Source of the DNA: Terrirhizobium terrae
Lineage (GTDB): Bacteria; Pseudomonadota; Alphaproteobacteria; Rhizobiales; Rhizobiaceae
Assembly (NCBI RefSeq): GCF_030323265.1
Contig: NZ_CP104992.1
Span: 62,001-126,000 of the forward strand
Reading direction: 5' to 3'
Length of the DNA stretch: 64,000 nucleotides
Both the position numbers and the translations under genes were made by a program. The notes under the pieces are model-generated. The model saw only the letters and a program-made list of their open reading frames with translations, made no database searches and was not told the origin of the DNA. How positions within the stretch are numbered: the first letter of the stretch is position 1; the number at the start of each line of letters is the position of its first letter. Below are positions 46,251 to 56,695 of this stretch, one piece after another.

Positions 46251-47174
46251 GCAGGCATCTCCCCGCGATATCGTCCTTCTCGTCGACGACAGCCCGGAAG
46301 CGCTGGGCTTCCTGACCGAAGCGCTGGAACAGTCGGGCTTCTCGGTGCTGATCGCCACATCCGGCGCCTCGGCTCTCGGTATCGTCGACCGCATCACGCC
46401 GGACCTGATCCTGCTCGATGCCGTCATGCCCGGCATGGACGGTTTCGAGACCTGCCGCAGGCTGAAGCTGAATGGCGGCGCGACTCAGGTACCGGTCATC
46501 TTCATGACCGGCCTGACCGAGACCGAGCATGTGGTTCATGCGCTTGGCGCCGGCGGCGTCGACTATCTGACCAAGCCGATCAATATCGACGAACTGCGCG
46601 CCCGCATCCGTGTCCATCTCTCTAACGCTCGCTCTGCCCAAAGCGCGCGCGTCGCGCTCGATGCGGCAGGACGGCATCTTCTGGCAGTACGGGGAGACGG
46701 CAGCATCCAGTGGTCAACCCCTCAGGCCACCCGCCTGATCAATGCTGCGACGAACAGCGACGACGGCCTGGAGCTCGTCGCCGCCCGTGTTTCGGTCTGG
46801 ATGAAAGAGCGGGATCGCCCAGATTTTGTCCGTGATGTTCCCTTCGCCCTGTCGCAGGCCGAGGAAAAGGGCCTGCAGCTCTCCTATCTCGGCGGGCTCG
46901 GCGCGGACGAATTCCTGTTTCGCCTCACCCTCAACAACCGCCAGACCGATACCGAGGTATTGAGGAGCACTTCCAGCTGACGGCGCGTGAATCTGAAGTC
47001 CTCGCCTGGATCGCCAAGGGTAAGCCGAACCGCGATATTGGCGAAATTCTTGGACTGTCTGCCAGAACGGTGAACAAGCATCTCGAGCAGATCTATGTGA
47101 AACTCGGCGTCGAAAACCGGGCATCGGCGGCCGTCAAGGCCGCGCATGCTCTACATGAAGGAGAACGCCAATGA
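46243..47174 (+). CDS. LuxR/NarL-type response regulator, with one frameshift
   Basis: A receiver domain (IVLLVDDSPEALG; phospho-Asp in DLILLDAVMPGMDGF; Lys in DYLTKPINIDELRARI), a middle segment of about 110 residues without a recognised fold, and a LuxR helix-turn-helix. The frame as read ends at 46980 before the DNA-binding domain; one more G near 46961-46963 continues EEHFQLTARESEVLAWIAKG, then KPNRDIGEILGLSARTVNKH, to TGA 47174 (310 residues). It overlaps the hybrid kinase gene by eight bases, so the two are surely partners. Targets may include the flanking urea or amino-acid transport genes. Confidence 0.85.
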
Positions 47175-47482
47175 AGTTCTCTATAGAACTGGATTTCCAA
47201 CTTTGCCGGCGCGGATAAAATAACTGACTATCTATCTATATTCTCGAATTAGAATATACTCATGAGACAATGCAATCAGGCATTTATTGCACTGCAACCA
47301 CGAACCAGTTATGGGCCTTGTGCATCCACAGGTTTGCACGATGACACCCGACACGAACACTTCCCCCTCAACGCACTCATGATCGCCGTGAAGGCCTTGA
47401 AGCGCCAGTCTCCCTCAATTGAAATCTCTTCGTCCGAAAAGGCTGAGCGGGTTTCCAACCTGATCGAGCGGCTCGCGCTCTT
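47175..47482. other. 308-bp convergent intergenic stretch
   Basis: AT-rich DNA from 47210 to 47280, then short frames without similarity. It lies between the ends of the convergent response regulator and PAS-protein genes. No terminator of standard form, RNA gene or repeat was recognised. Confidence 0.55.
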
Positions 47483-48007
47483 TCAGCGAACACCAGTAAT
47501 GCCGGCAATGCCGCCGATCGCCCGCAGCGCGCAGGAAATGTAACGCGCGGCAAGTTCGTTGCCCCGCCGCTCGGCGATACCCAGCGCCGATTGGCAGTGT
47601 TCTTCGAGTGCGTCAGACTCCAGTTTGACGACGCCTGCCGCCGCATCAATGATGGTGCCGTTATAGATCGAGGGCGTACCCTGCTCGTCCCTCAGGCAGC
47701 GACCGACCGAAAACACGTCTACCATTCCATGACGCTCGTTACGAATGCGGTAGCGCTGCTGGCGCAGTGCTCCGGTCGTGATCGCCTTGTGGATGGATTC
47801 CGCGACCAGCGGCCGATCCTCGTCGGTGATCTTGTTGATGACCGTCAGGATGGGAATGCCAGATGCCATAGCTGCCGGGTCGAGACTGAAGAAGTCCGCC
47901 ATGACGGCATCCCCGTACAGTTTATCCACGGCAAGATCCCAACTGAAAAACGCCATTCCGCCGGGAATAAGCGCCGCATGCGACTGGTCATCGGTAAGAA
48001 GCATCAT
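47483..48007 (-). CDS. PAS-domain protein
   Basis: A 174-residue protein consisting mostly of a PAS fold: FSWDLAVDKLYGDAVMADFF, followed by VNKITDEDRPLVAESIHKAI and YRIRNERHGMVDVFSVGRCL, then DEQGTPSIYNGTIIDA, the PAS_3 pattern. No kinase, cyclase or DNA-binding domain follows; the last 45 residues form a helix (EEHCQSALGIAERRGNELAA). It may sense a small ligand and act through a protein partner. It is convergent with the response regulator and downstream of the bra genes with its own promoter region. Confidence 0.72.
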   Translation of the reverse strand: MMLLTDDQSHAALIPGGMAFFSWDLAVDKLYGDAVMADFFSLDPAAMASGIPILTVINKITDEDRPLVAESIHKAITTGALRQQRYRIRNERHGMVDVFSVGRCLRDEQGTPSIYNGTIIDAAAGVVKLESDALEEHCQSALGIAERRGNELAARYISCALRAIGGIAGITGVR

Positions 48008-48154
48008 GATCCTGTAATCGACAAGAGATGTCAGACTTATTTTGGAACATTAGGATTCCGTAAATTGCATGTTTTGACCTGCAAACTCTTGCAGGGTCGC
48101 ATACGCGCCTACGTTTATCGGAACACTTGCTTCATTACACCCCCAAGATGCAAA

Positions 48155-48178
48155 GAAGCCCGGTAAAAACCGGGCTTC
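48155..48178 (-). terminator. terminator of braC
   Basis: GAAGCCCGGT (48155-48164) pairs with ACCGGGCTTC (48169-48178) around a four-base loop, 30 bases beyond the braC stop codon; three Ts follow on the minus strand. Confidence 0.8.
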
Positions 48179-48207
48179 TCCTGATTTGAAATGGGACGTT
48201 GCAGAAC

Positions 48208-49329
48208 TTAGCTGCCCTGCTGGAAGTAGCTGTACTTGCCGTCCGGGCCCTTCTTCCACTCGTACATGACGTAGCCCGGAAGCTTCGGGTCGCCCTTTTC
48301 GTCGAATGCGAGGTCGCCGAGAACGGTCTTGAACGTGCCTTCGTGCATCGCCTTGGCAACAGCTTCAGCGTCTTCGGCGCTGCCTGCAGCCTTGATGGAT
48401 TCGGCAATGACCTGAACGGCGGCATAGGAGTAGAGCGTGTAGGCTTCCGGGTTGAAGCCGGCGGCCTTGAACTTCTCGACCAGTTCCTTGTTTTCCGGGA
48501 TCAGCGTCGGGTCGGGGCCGAAGGTGTTGAGCGTGCCTTCGACAGCGTCGCCGGCGATCGAGGCCAGTTCGTTGGAGACGATGCCGTCACCCGAAACGAG
48601 CGTTGCTTTGAGGCCCTGGTCCTTTGCCTGGCGGATGATCAGGCCGGCTTCGGTGTGGAGGCCACCCCAGTAGATGATCGAGACGCCGGCTTCCTTCATC
48701 TTTGCGATGAGCGCGGAGAAGTCCTTGTCGCCAGTGTTGACGCCTTCGCGGATGACTTCCTTCTTGCCTGCAGCAGCGTATGCCTTGGCGGTTTCATCGG
48801 CGAGACCCTGACCGTACGGGGTCTTGTCGTCGATGATGGCGATCTTTGCGTCAGCGAACTTGTCGGCGAGATACTTGCCGGCAACGCCGCCCTGCTGGTC
48901 GTCACGGCCGCAGGTACGGAACGTGTTCCACAGGCCGCGCTCGGTGAAGACCGGGTTGGTGGCGGCAGGCGTGATTTCGAGGATGCCGTTTTCGGCATAG
49001 ACTTCCGAAGCCGGAATGGAAACGCCCGAGTTGAAGTGACCGACCACGTACTTGACGCCGTCGGCAACGAACTTGTTGGCGACGGAAACGCCCTGCTTGG
49101 CGTCGGACACGTCGTCGCCGAGTGCGATCGTCAGCTTTTCGCCGTTGATGCCGCCAGCGGCGTTGATGTCGGCGATAGCCTGTTCGGCACCCTTCTGGAG
49201 CTGCGCACCGAATGCAGCGTTAGGGCCGGTCAGCGGACCACCAACGCCGATCACGATATCGGCCCAGGCGTTGCCGCTGAAGGCAACCATGGCCGACAGT
49301 GCAACAGCAGAAAGAAGAGACTTCTTCAT
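48208..49329 (-). CDS. braC: branched-chain amino acid ABC transporter binding protein BraC
   Basis: A 373-residue LivJ/LivK-type binding protein with signal peptide [20 protein letters not shown], then AWA cleavage. The mature start [20 protein letters not shown] and the hinge residues in [20 protein letters not shown] are typical. In R. leguminosarum the bra system (braDEFGC) takes up many amino acids including GABA. It lies 140 bases after the small 117-residue gene and has its own leader; the intergenic gap may carry a separate promoter for abundant BraC. Confidence 0.94.
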   Translation of the reverse strand: MKKSLLSAVALSAMVAFSGNAWADIVIGVGGPLTGPNAAFGAQLQKGAEQAIADINAAGGINGEKLTIALGDDVSDAKQGVSVANKFVADGVKYVVGHFNSGVSIPASEVYAENGILEITPAATNPVFTERGLWNTFRTCGRDDQQGGVAGKYLADKFADAKIAIIDDKTPYGQGLADETAKAYAAAGKKEVIREGVNTGDKDFSALIAKMKEAGVSIIYWGGLHTEAGLIIRQAKDQGLKATLVSGDGIVSNELASIAGDAVEGTLNTFGPDPTLIPENKELVEKFKAAGFNPEAYTLYSYAAVQVIAESIKAAGSAEDAEAVAKAMHEGTFKTVLGDLAFDEKGDPKLPGYVMYEWKKGPDGKYSYFQQGS

Positions 49330-49468
49330 GGATTTACTCCCAGTTTTTAGGTGAGTGCATATTGGGGCTCCAGCGCAATACCCACCATCACTGCGCCGGA
49401 AAACTGTTCCACCTTTGGTGTATTTCTTATTCGACCCAAACTAATCTGAAGTCAGAAAAGTCCTGCTG

Positions 49469-49822
49469 TCAATCTTTCTTCTTCCACGAGAAAGCGGAGG
49501 TCGGCTCGTAGAGCCAGTAGTAGTTTTGAACCATCTGCCGAGTACGGCGGATGCGAAATCCGCTGAAGGAAAAGATGGCCAGAAGCACGACGTCGATAAC
49601 GTAGTAGAACGCGCTGATGAACGGCCCCTGGAACAGCGCGTAATGCATGAACTGCATGACGACGCCGAGCAGCAGCGTATAGGCAACGACCTGCCCATAA
49701 CCGCCCCATCCATCCGCGACCGCCTTGCCGGCGCGCCACGCCGTCCAGAAGCCGAGCAGCATGACCATGCCGCGGAGGAAATAACGAACGCCCGTATCGG
49801 TTTCGAAGAACAGGCCCTGCAT
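49469..49822 (-). CDS. small membrane protein of bra operon (DUF6867-like)
   Basis: A 117-residue protein with about three membrane helices (RYFLRGMVMLLGFWTAWRAG, VVAYTLLLGVVMQFMHYALF and AFYYVIDVVLLAIFSFSGFR) and a polar C-terminus ending SAFSWKKKD. Comparable proteins lie between the liv/bra ATPase and binding-protein genes in many alphaproteobacteria (DUF6867). It could be an accessory subunit or a regulator of the importer; no function is known. Confidence 0.78.
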   Translation of the reverse strand: MQGLFFETDTGVRYFLRGMVMLLGFWTAWRAGKAVADGWGGYGQVVAYTLLLGVVMQFMHYALFQGPFISAFYYVIDVVLLAIFSFSGFRIRRTRQMVQNYYWLYEPTSAFSWKKKD

Positions 49823-49861
49823 GTCAGTATCTCCCGATGCCCGAGATGATGATGGTCGCGC

Positions 49862-50590
49862 TCAATGCCGGCCTCCTTCAAGATAGGCGGCGCGGACTTC
49901 CGGATTGGCAAGCAGTTCCTTGCCCGATCCGCTCATCGTCACCTTGCCGTTGACCATCACATAGGCGCGGTCGGACAGTTTCAGTGCAGCAAACGCGTTC
50001 TGCTCGACGAGGAAGACGGTGAGCCCCTCCTCCTTGTTGAGCTTCTTGATCGCCTCGAAAATGCCCTTGACGATCAGGGGCGCGAGACCGAGCGACGGCT
50101 CGTCGAGGAGAAGCAGCTTCGGGCGTGCCATCAGCGCGCGGCCGATCGACAGCATCTGCTGCTCGCCGCCCGAAAGCGTGCCGCCGCGCTGGCTCTGACG
50201 CTCTTTGAGCCGCGGAAACATCACGAAGATCTTCTCGACGTCTTCCTTGAAGTATTTGAGGTTATCGAGATTGGCGCCCATCTGCAGGTTTTCCAGCACT
50301 GTCATGCGCGGAAAGATGCGGCGGCCTTCCGGCGACTGGGCGATGCGCTTGCGCGCGATCAGATGGGTCGGCAGCTTGGTAATGTCCTCGCCGTCGAAGA
50401 TGACCTGGCCGACACGCGCCTGGGGGCTGCCGCAGATCGTCATCATCAGCGTCGACTTGCCGGCGCCGTTGGCGCCGATCAAGCTGACGATCTCGCCCTT
50501 GTTGACCTCGACATCGACGCCCGCGAGTGCACGGATATTGCCGTAATAGGTTTCGACACCCTGGACTTTCAGAAGGGTTTCACCGGCCAT
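49862..50590 (-). CDS. braG: amino acid ABC transporter ATPase BraG (LivF type)
   Basis: A 242-residue ATPase: Walker A GANGAGKSTLMMTICG, Q-loop IAQSPEGRRIFPRM, signature TLSGGEQQMLSIGRALMARP and Walker B LLLLDEPSLGLAP. Its ATG shares bases with the braF stop codon. It powers uptake through BraDE together with BraF. Confidence 0.95.
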   Translation of the reverse strand: MAGETLLKVQGVETYYGNIRALAGVDVEVNKGEIVSLIGANGAGKSTLMMTICGSPQARVGQVIFDGEDITKLPTHLIARKRIAQSPEGRRIFPRMTVLENLQMGANLDNLKYFKEDVEKIFVMFPRLKERQSQRGGTLSGGEQQMLSIGRALMARPKLLLLDEPSLGLAPLIVKGIFEAIKKLNKEEGLTVFLVEQNAFAALKLSDRAYVMVNGKVTMSGSGKELLANPEVRAAYLEGGRH

Positions 50591-51477
50591 CAGACGGTCC
50601 CCTCATCAAGCTTTTCCTCGATTTCTTCAACTTCGTCATCCTCGACACCGAGATAGGCTGCAATCACCTTCGGGTCGTTCTTCACATGATCCGGCGTGCC
50701 GTCGGAAATCTTCTGGCCATATTCGAGAACCACGACATGGTCGGAAATCTCCATGACGACCGACATGTCGTGCTCGATCAGGAGCAGCGATGTTCCCTCG
50801 TCACGAATACCGCGCAGAAGCGCGTTCAGCGTCAGCGATTCCTTGGGGTTGAGGCCGGCCGCGGGCTCGTCCAGGCAGAGCAGTTCCGGCCCGGTGCACA
50901 TGGCTCGGGCGATTTCCAGGCGACGCTGGGCGCCGTAGGAAAGATCGCCTGCCGGGTCGTCGGCACGATCGATCAGATCGGCCTTTTCCAGCCAGTAGCG
51001 TGCCTTCTCGATCGCATCCGCCGCAGCCGTCCTATAGGCCGGCAGGCCGAGCAGGCCGAGAATGGTAAAGCCCGAAGCCTTCATCAGCACGTTGTGCTGG
51101 GCGACCAGCAGGTTTTCCAGAACCGTCAGGCCGGAAAACAGCCGGATGTTCTGGAAGGTACGCGCGACCTTCGCCTTCTTGGTGATGTCAAAATCCGGCA
51201 AGCGCTCGAGGAGATGTTCCTCACCGTTCTTCTGCCGCATGGTGATCATGCCCATCGTCGGCTTGTAGAAGCCAGTGATGCAGTTGAACACGGTGGTCTT
51301 GCCCGCACCGTTCGGGCCGATCAGCGCGGTAATGTCGCCGCGCTTGGCTTCGAACGAGAAGTCGTTGATCGCCATCAGGCCACCGAACTTCATCGACAGG
51401 TGTTCGACCTTGAGCAGAGTGTCGCCGGCCATGTTGGATGCCGTATTGGATGTCATCGTCGTTGTTCCGGTCGCCAT
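50590..51477 (-). CDS. braF: amino acid ABC transporter ATPase BraF (LivG type)
   Basis: A 295-residue ATPase with Walker A GPNGAGKTTVFNCITGFYKP, Q-loop VARTFQNIRLFSGLT, signature LSYGAQRRLEIARAMCTGPE and Walker B LLCLDEPAAGLNP, the LivG pattern. An N-terminal Thr/Asn-rich stretch (about 18 residues) precedes the domain. It overlaps braE and braG by single bases. Confidence 0.95.
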   Translation of the reverse strand: MATGTTTMTSNTASNMAGDTLLKVEHLSMKFGGLMAINDFSFEAKRGDITALIGPNGAGKTTVFNCITGFYKPTMGMITMRQKNGEEHLLERLPDFDITKKAKVARTFQNIRLFSGLTVLENLLVAQHNVLMKASGFTILGLLGLPAYRTAAADAIEKARYWLEKADLIDRADDPAGDLSYGAQRRLEIARAMCTGPELLCLDEPAAGLNPKESLTLNALLRGIRDEGTSLLLIEHDMSVVMEISDHVVVLEYGQKISDGTPDHVKNDPKVIAAYLGVEDDEVEEIEEKLDEGTV

Positions 51478-52865
51478 CAGCCGTGACCTTCCTTGGTAAA
51501 GCTGCCGGAGACAGCCTTGCGTTCCTTGAGGAAGGCCGTCGGTTCTCGCGAGCCGACGAAGCCGCGCGGCTTGAACAGCATGACAATGATCATCGCCAGA
51601 CCGAAGAGCAGCATACGGTAGAGTTCAGGCGTGAAGTCGGGACCGAAGACATGCTTGAGGAATTCCATCTCACGCAGCAATTCGGTGCCGCCGACCATGA
51701 CGACAGCCGCGATCGCAATGCCCGTCAGCGAGCCCATGCCGCCGAGAACGACGATCGCAAGGATGACCGCCGATTCCAGGAAGACGAAGCTTTCCGGAGA
51801 GACGAAGCCTTGGCGGGCGGCGAAGAAGGAACCGGCAAAGCCGCCGAACATGGCGCCAGTGGCAAAGGCCGTCAGCTTGGTCATGACCGTGTTGATGCCG
51901 AGCGAGCGGCAGGCGATCTCGTCCTCGCGCAGCGCTTCCCATGCACGGCCGATCGGCATGCGGCGCAGGCGGATCGTCACATAGGCAGTGAGCAGGCAGA
52001 GCGCCAGGATGACGTAGAACAGGAAGATCTTGTAATAGACCGACGAGCTCGGCAGTCCCCACGCCTTGTTGAAGTTGTTGGCAGCGCCGACATCGAAGGA
52101 CCAGATGCCGAAGAACGAGGCCTTGGCGATGCCGGAGATACCGAAGGTGCCGCGGGTAACGTCCGTCCAGTTGATCAGCACGAGGCGGATGATCTCACCG
52201 AAGGCAAGCGTCACGATCGCAAGGTAGTCACCTCGCAACCTGAGCACAGGGAAACCGAGGATGATGCCCCAGAAGCCGGCCAGAATGCCTGCAAGCGGCA
52301 GAAGCAGCCAGAAGGAGAAGCCGAAATTGGCAGAGAGCAGCGCGTAGGAATAGGCGCCGACTGCGTAGAAGGCGACATATCCGAGGTCCAGCAAGCCGGC
52401 GAGACCGACGACGATATTCAGGCCCCAGGCGAGCATTACGTAGATGAGGATCTGGATGCCGAAATTGTCGACATATTTGAGCGAGCCCTGGCGGCCGAAG
52501 ATCAGCATTGCCAGGAACGGGTAGCAGACCAGGAAGAGCAGAGCGATCTTCAGGAAGTGCTTGTGGAAGAAGCTCTTCTGGTCCGAAATCTCGAGCACGC
52601 CGCTCTTGGCCTTCGAGAGCTTGCGACGGTCGATATGCGGCTTGATGAAGCCGACCGTCAGGAAGCGCCCGATGGCGGCAATCGCCACGAAGATGCCGAG
52701 CAGGCCCCAGCGCGTACGCCAAACCAGCTGGTTGTTGATGTCCTGATAGGTCTCGATGCCGACAAACAGGAGAAACATGCCGAAGGCGATGAGGCCGGCG
52801 AACACGCCTTCCTTCACGGCCTTTGCCATGAGGCCGGGTTCGTTCTTTTCCAACTGCGTCGTCAT
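51477..52865 (-). CDS. braE: amino acid ABC transporter permease BraE (LivM type)
   Basis: A 462-residue permease. Two extra N-terminal helices and a charged loop precede the LivM core ([40 protein letters not shown] and [20 protein letters not shown]). The start lies two bases before the end of braD, showing a compact operon. Confidence 0.95.
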   Translation of the reverse strand: MTTQLEKNEPGLMAKAVKEGVFAGLIAFGMFLLFVGIETYQDINNQLVWRTRWGLLGIFVAIAAIGRFLTVGFIKPHIDRRKLSKAKSGVLEISDQKSFFHKHFLKIALLFLVCYPFLAMLIFGRQGSLKYVDNFGIQILIYVMLAWGLNIVVGLAGLLDLGYVAFYAVGAYSYALLSANFGFSFWLLLPLAGILAGFWGIILGFPVLRLRGDYLAIVTLAFGEIIRLVLINWTDVTRGTFGISGIAKASFFGIWSFDVGAANNFNKAWGLPSSSVYYKIFLFYVILALCLLTAYVTIRLRRMPIGRAWEALREDEIACRSLGINTVMTKLTAFATGAMFGGFAGSFFAARQGFVSPESFVFLESAVILAIVVLGGMGSLTGIAIAAVVMVGGTELLREMEFLKHVFGPDFTPELYRMLLFGLAMIIVMLFKPRGFVGSREPTAFLKERKAVSGSFTKEGHG

Positions 52866-52866
52866 G

Positions 52867-53769
52867 TCAGACCTTTTCCACTTCCGGACGGCCGAGAATG
52901 CCGGTCGGCTTGAAGATCAGCACGAAGGCCAGGATGGCGAAGGTCGCGACATCCTTGTAGGCGATCGAGAAATAGGCCGACCATAGGCTTTCGATGAGGC
53001 CGATGAGCAGGCCGCCGAGAACGGCACCCGGCAGCGAGCCGATACCACCGAGAACGGCTGCGGTGAACGCCTTGACGCCCGGGATGAAGCCGTCGTTGAA
53101 CGAGGCAACACCGTAATACATCAGGTACATGGCACCGGCGACCGCCGCGAGCGCTGCACCCATGATGAAGGTGATCGAGATGGTGCGGTCGACGTCGACA
53201 CCAAGCAGAGCCGCCATCTTGCGGTCCTGTTCCGTGGCGCGCTGGGCGCGACCAAGTGGCGTCTTATGGACGATGAACCAGAAGGCTGCGAGCAGGATGG
53301 CCGTGATCACGACGATGAGGATCTGCTTGAGCGAGATCGTCAGGGCGCCGATGTGATAGACATCGGTGACGAGCTGCGGGATCGGCTTGTTGCGCGGGCC
53401 CTGCGTCACCTGGATGAAGTTCGACAGCGCGATCGACATACCGATGGCAGTGATCAGCGGCGCGAGGCGGAACGAACCGCGCAGTGGCCGGTAGGCGATG
53501 CGCTCGATCGTCCAGTTCCAAAGACCCGTCATCAGCATGCCGACGACCAGCATGACCAGCAGCAGAAGTGCGACCGGGATGCCTGCGAAGAACGAGGTGA
53601 GGATCAGGAAGATGATGAGGGCGGCGAAGCCGCCGAGCATGAAAATATCGCCATGGGCGAAGTTGATCATGCCGATAATGCCGTAAACCATCGTGTAGCC
53701 GATTGCGACAAGGCCATAGATGGATCCGAGAGTCAGCCCGTTCACGAGCTGCTGGATAAAGTATTCCAT
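52867..53769 (-). CDS. braD: amino acid ABC transporter permease BraD (LivH type)
   Basis: A 300-residue permease with the LivH start [20 protein letters not shown] and [20 protein letters not shown], plus the later [23 protein letters not shown] 53769 has AGGGA six bases upstream; a longer frame to 53805 lacks support. First gene of braDEFG(orf)C; about 270 bases of upstream DNA contain AT-rich sequence suited to a promoter. Confidence 0.95.
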   Translation of the reverse strand: MEYFIQQLVNGLTLGSIYGLVAIGYTMVYGIIGMINFAHGDIFMLGGFAALIIFLILTSFFAGIPVALLLLVMLVVGMLMTGLWNWTIERIAYRPLRGSFRLAPLITAIGMSIALSNFIQVTQGPRNKPIPQLVTDVYHIGALTISLKQILIVVITAILLAAFWFIVHKTPLGRAQRATEQDRKMAALLGVDVDRTISITFIMGAALAAVAGAMYLMYYGVASFNDGFIPGVKAFTAAVLGGIGSLPGAVLGGLLIGLIESLWSAYFSIAYKDVATFAILAFVLIFKPTGILGRPEVEKV

Positions 53770-54039
53770 GCAGTTTCCCTGGGATGCGGACCATGCCGGC
53801 CGCACCTCTTCGTTCGATGTCCCTTATGGGATCTTCAATTTTTTGATTCCTATCCGTTTCGCTAAAAATGTGAAGTGCAAAAGAAAGAGGCAGATGAAAT
53901 TTCACGAGCTTTTGCTCGAACTGGCGCAAATACACCCACAAATGCCAGAAATGCGGCAGATAACTCACAAAAAGTGAGCGCTGAGCGGTGTGGATAACAC
54001 CGCCCTTAAGTAGAAACTTTTCTATAGAGTTTTCAATTT

Positions 54040-56466
54040 TCAGGAGCGCATCCGCGATCCGTTGGCGTCGAACAGAGGTTGCGACTGGAGCTTCGCGGGG
54101 AAGAACTCACCGAGAATTTCGACCTCCCAGCCCTCGGCCGTATTCGCGATCTCCTTCGGAACATAGCCCATGGCGACGGAGACGCCGGAGGCATGGGCGT
54201 AGCCTCCGGACGTCACCCATCCCCTCACCTCGCCGCGCAGCGAAATCGGTTCGTCACCGATCACATCAGCATCCTTGGCTTCGACGATCAGCGTCACGAG
54301 CCGCAATTCGCCGCCGCTTGCCTTCTCCTCCAGAGCGCCCTGCTTGCCGATAAAGTCTGCGGGCTTACTATAGGCGATGAAGCGGCCGAGCCCGGCCTCC
54401 TGAGCGCCATAGAGCGGCCGGTATTCGCGCGACCAACTGCCGAAGGACTTTTCGACGCGCAGGGCGTTGAGCGCCCGAAGGCCGAACAGCGAGATACCGA
54501 ATTCCTCGCCCGCCGCCATGATCGCGTCGAACAGGTAGCGCTGGTATTCCGGCTTCATCCAGATCTCGTAACCGAGATCACCCGTATAGCTGACGCGTCC
54601 GAGAATAACCGGTGCCATGCCGAGATCGATCTCGCCCACCGTCATGAACGGGAAAGCCGCATCCGACAGATCGAGATGGGTCAGCTTCTGCAGCACCTCG
54701 CGCGCCTTCGGCCCTGCGACGGAGAGGCCAAGCAGGCCGAGATTGAGCGCATCAATCTCCACCGAACCGTCTTCCGGCAGATGCTGCTCGAACCAGCGCA
54801 TGTGATAGTCCTCGGCAATGCCGGAGCCGATCAGCAGGAATTCTTCGTCTTCGAGCGCCGCCAGCGTGAAATCGCCGATCAGCTTGCCCGCATCGTTCAG
54901 CATCGGCGTCAGCGTCATGCGGCCGAGTTGCGGGACCTTGCCCGCCAGCATGCCGTCCAGCCACTCCCGGGCGCTTTCCCCGGCCACGAGATATTTGGCA
55001 AAGCCCGAGGTCTCCATCATGCCGACGCCGGCGCGCACCGCCTTGGCCTCGTTTCCGACATGGTCGAAATCGGTGGAGCGACGCCAAGAGAAGGCATCCG
55101 TGACGCCCTCGGGGGCAAACCACAGCGGCGTTTCAAGCCCGTAGGAGGCGCCGAACACCGCGCCCTTTTCCTTCAGCTTGTCGTAGATCGGCGTCGTCAG
55201 CAGCGGACGGGCGCCGGGCAGTTCCTCGTTCGGGTAGCGGATGGAGAAGCGGCGGGAATAGTTCTCCCGTACCTTGGCATTGGTATAAGCGAGCGTCGCA
55301 TAGTCGCCGTAGCGGCAGACATCCATGGCGAAGACATCAAAGCCCGGATCGCCGTTGATGATCCACTGCGCCAATGCCAGCCCGACGCCGCCGCCCTGGG
55401 AGAAACCGGCCATGACCGCGCAGGCCGACCAGAAATTCGTCATGCCGCGCACCGGTCCCACCAGCGGATTGCCGTCCGGCGAGAAGGTGAAGGGACCGTT
55501 GATGATCGTCTTGATGCCGGCATTGTTGAAGGCCGGGAAATGACGGAAGCCGACTTCCAGCTCGCCGGAGATGCGCTCGATATCCTCGGCCAGCAATTCA
55601 TGTCCGAAGGTCCAGGGCGTCTCGATCGGCGACCAGGGGCGGCAGTCCTTCTCGTAGGTGCCCATCAGCATGCCGTTGCGTTCCTGGCGGATATAGATCT
55701 CGCCGTCGAAATCGACGCAATGCATCAGCTCGCGCCCGGCCGTCCTGTTGAAATCGATGACCTCGGGCATATCCTCGGTGATGAGATACATGTGCTCCAT
55801 GGCGAGCACCGGCAGTTCCAGGCCGACCATGCGGCCGACCTCGCGCGCCCACAGGCCCGCCGCGTTGACGACATGCTCGGCGAGGATCTCGCCCTTGTCG
55901 GTCACCACCCGCCACATGCCGTCAGGCAGCTGGATCAGTTCCTCGACCTTGGTGTGCAGATAGATGTCGGCGCCGTTCTTCTTCGCCGATTTCGCATAGG
56001 CATGGGTCGTGCCATAGGGGTCGAGATGGCCTTCATGGGGATCGAAGACGGCGCCGACGAATTCCTTCGGATCGAGCAGCGGCATCATCTCATGCGCTTC
56101 CTCGACCGAGACGAGACGCGCTTCGCCGCCGGCATATTTGCCCTTGGCCAGCAGTGACTTGAACCAGTCGAAACGTTCGTTGGTCGCTGCCAGCATCAGG
56201 CCGGAGGTCATGTGCAGGCCGATATCCTGGCCGGAATAGGCCTCGATCTCCTTGTAGAGTTCGACCGTGTATTTCTGCAGCTTGGCGACATTCGGATCGC
56301 CGTTGATCGTGTGCATGCCGCCCGCCGCATGCCATGTTGAGCCCGATGTCAGCTCGGAGCGCTCGACGAGGACAACATCGGTCCAGCCGAATTTCGTCAG
56401 GTGATAGAGGATGGAACATCCGACGACACCGCCGCCAATAACGACAACGCGGGCATGGCTCTTCAT
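54040..56466 (-). CDS. FAD-dependent oxidoreductase with GcvT domain (dimethylglycine/sarcosine dehydrogenase-like)
   Basis: An 808-residue enzyme: N-terminal FAD-binding domain (VVVIGGGVVGCSILYHLTKF, then ELTSGSTWHAAGG, where a His in this motif is typical of covalently flavinylated DMGDH/SarDH) and, after about residue 430, the aminomethyltransferase (GcvT) domain that passes the one-carbon unit to folate (GLLGLSVAGPKAREVLQKLT; SYTGDLGYEIWMKPEYQRYL). The usual length for the family is about 800-850. Substrate (dimethylglycine, sarcosine or a betaine product) is not settled by sequence. It follows the soxBDAG operon in the same direction after a 229-bp gap. Confidence 0.88.
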   Translation of the reverse strand: MKSHARVVVIGGGVVGCSILYHLTKFGWTDVVLVERSELTSGSTWHAAGGMHTINGDPNVAKLQKYTVELYKEIEAYSGQDIGLHMTSGLMLAATNERFDWFKSLLAKGKYAGGEARLVSVEEAHEMMPLLDPKEFVGAVFDPHEGHLDPYGTTHAYAKSAKKNGADIYLHTKVEELIQLPDGMWRVVTDKGEILAEHVVNAAGLWAREVGRMVGLELPVLAMEHMYLITEDMPEVIDFNRTAGRELMHCVDFDGEIYIRQERNGMLMGTYEKDCRPWSPIETPWTFGHELLAEDIERISGELEVGFRHFPAFNNAGIKTIINGPFTFSPDGNPLVGPVRGMTNFWSACAVMAGFSQGGGVGLALAQWIINGDPGFDVFAMDVCRYGDYATLAYTNAKVRENYSRRFSIRYPNEELPGARPLLTTPIYDKLKEKGAVFGASYGLETPLWFAPEGVTDAFSWRRSTDFDHVGNEAKAVRAGVGMMETSGFAKYLVAGESAREWLDGMLAGKVPQLGRMTLTPMLNDAGKLIGDFTLAALEDEEFLLIGSGIAEDYHMRWFEQHLPEDGSVEIDALNLGLLGLSVAGPKAREVLQKLTHLDLSDAAFPFMTVGEIDLGMAPVILGRVSYTGDLGYEIWMKPEYQRYLFDAIMAAGEEFGISLFGLRALNALRVEKSFGSWSREYRPLYGAQEAGLGRFIAYSKPADFIGKQGALEEKASGGELRLVTLIVEAKDADVIGDEPISLRGEVRGWVTSGGYAHASGVSVAMGYVPKEIANTAEGWEVEILGEFFPAKLQSQPLFDANGSRMRS

Positions 56467-56695
56467 TCAGAATCTCCGGCTTTGCGGCGCCGGCACAACG
56501 AGCGCCTTGGGGGACAGGAATGACGTGAGCCTAGCGATAATCCGAAAAGCCTAGTAGTCCGTTCTGCGAAGCCTCATGTCGCGAACTGCCCATTCCATGT
56601 CCCCTGCGCGGCATCGCTGGTTTCAGCGCCACTAGCAACAAGCCGGCGCCCCGGATCAGGGCGACGGCATGGGCAGAAGACAGGATGATTGCGGA

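Noticed and set aside
54079..56157. 692-codon plus-strand frame opposite the FAD oxidoreductase gene
   Set aside because: Antisense shadow of a well-supported enzyme; no domain and no ribosome binding site.
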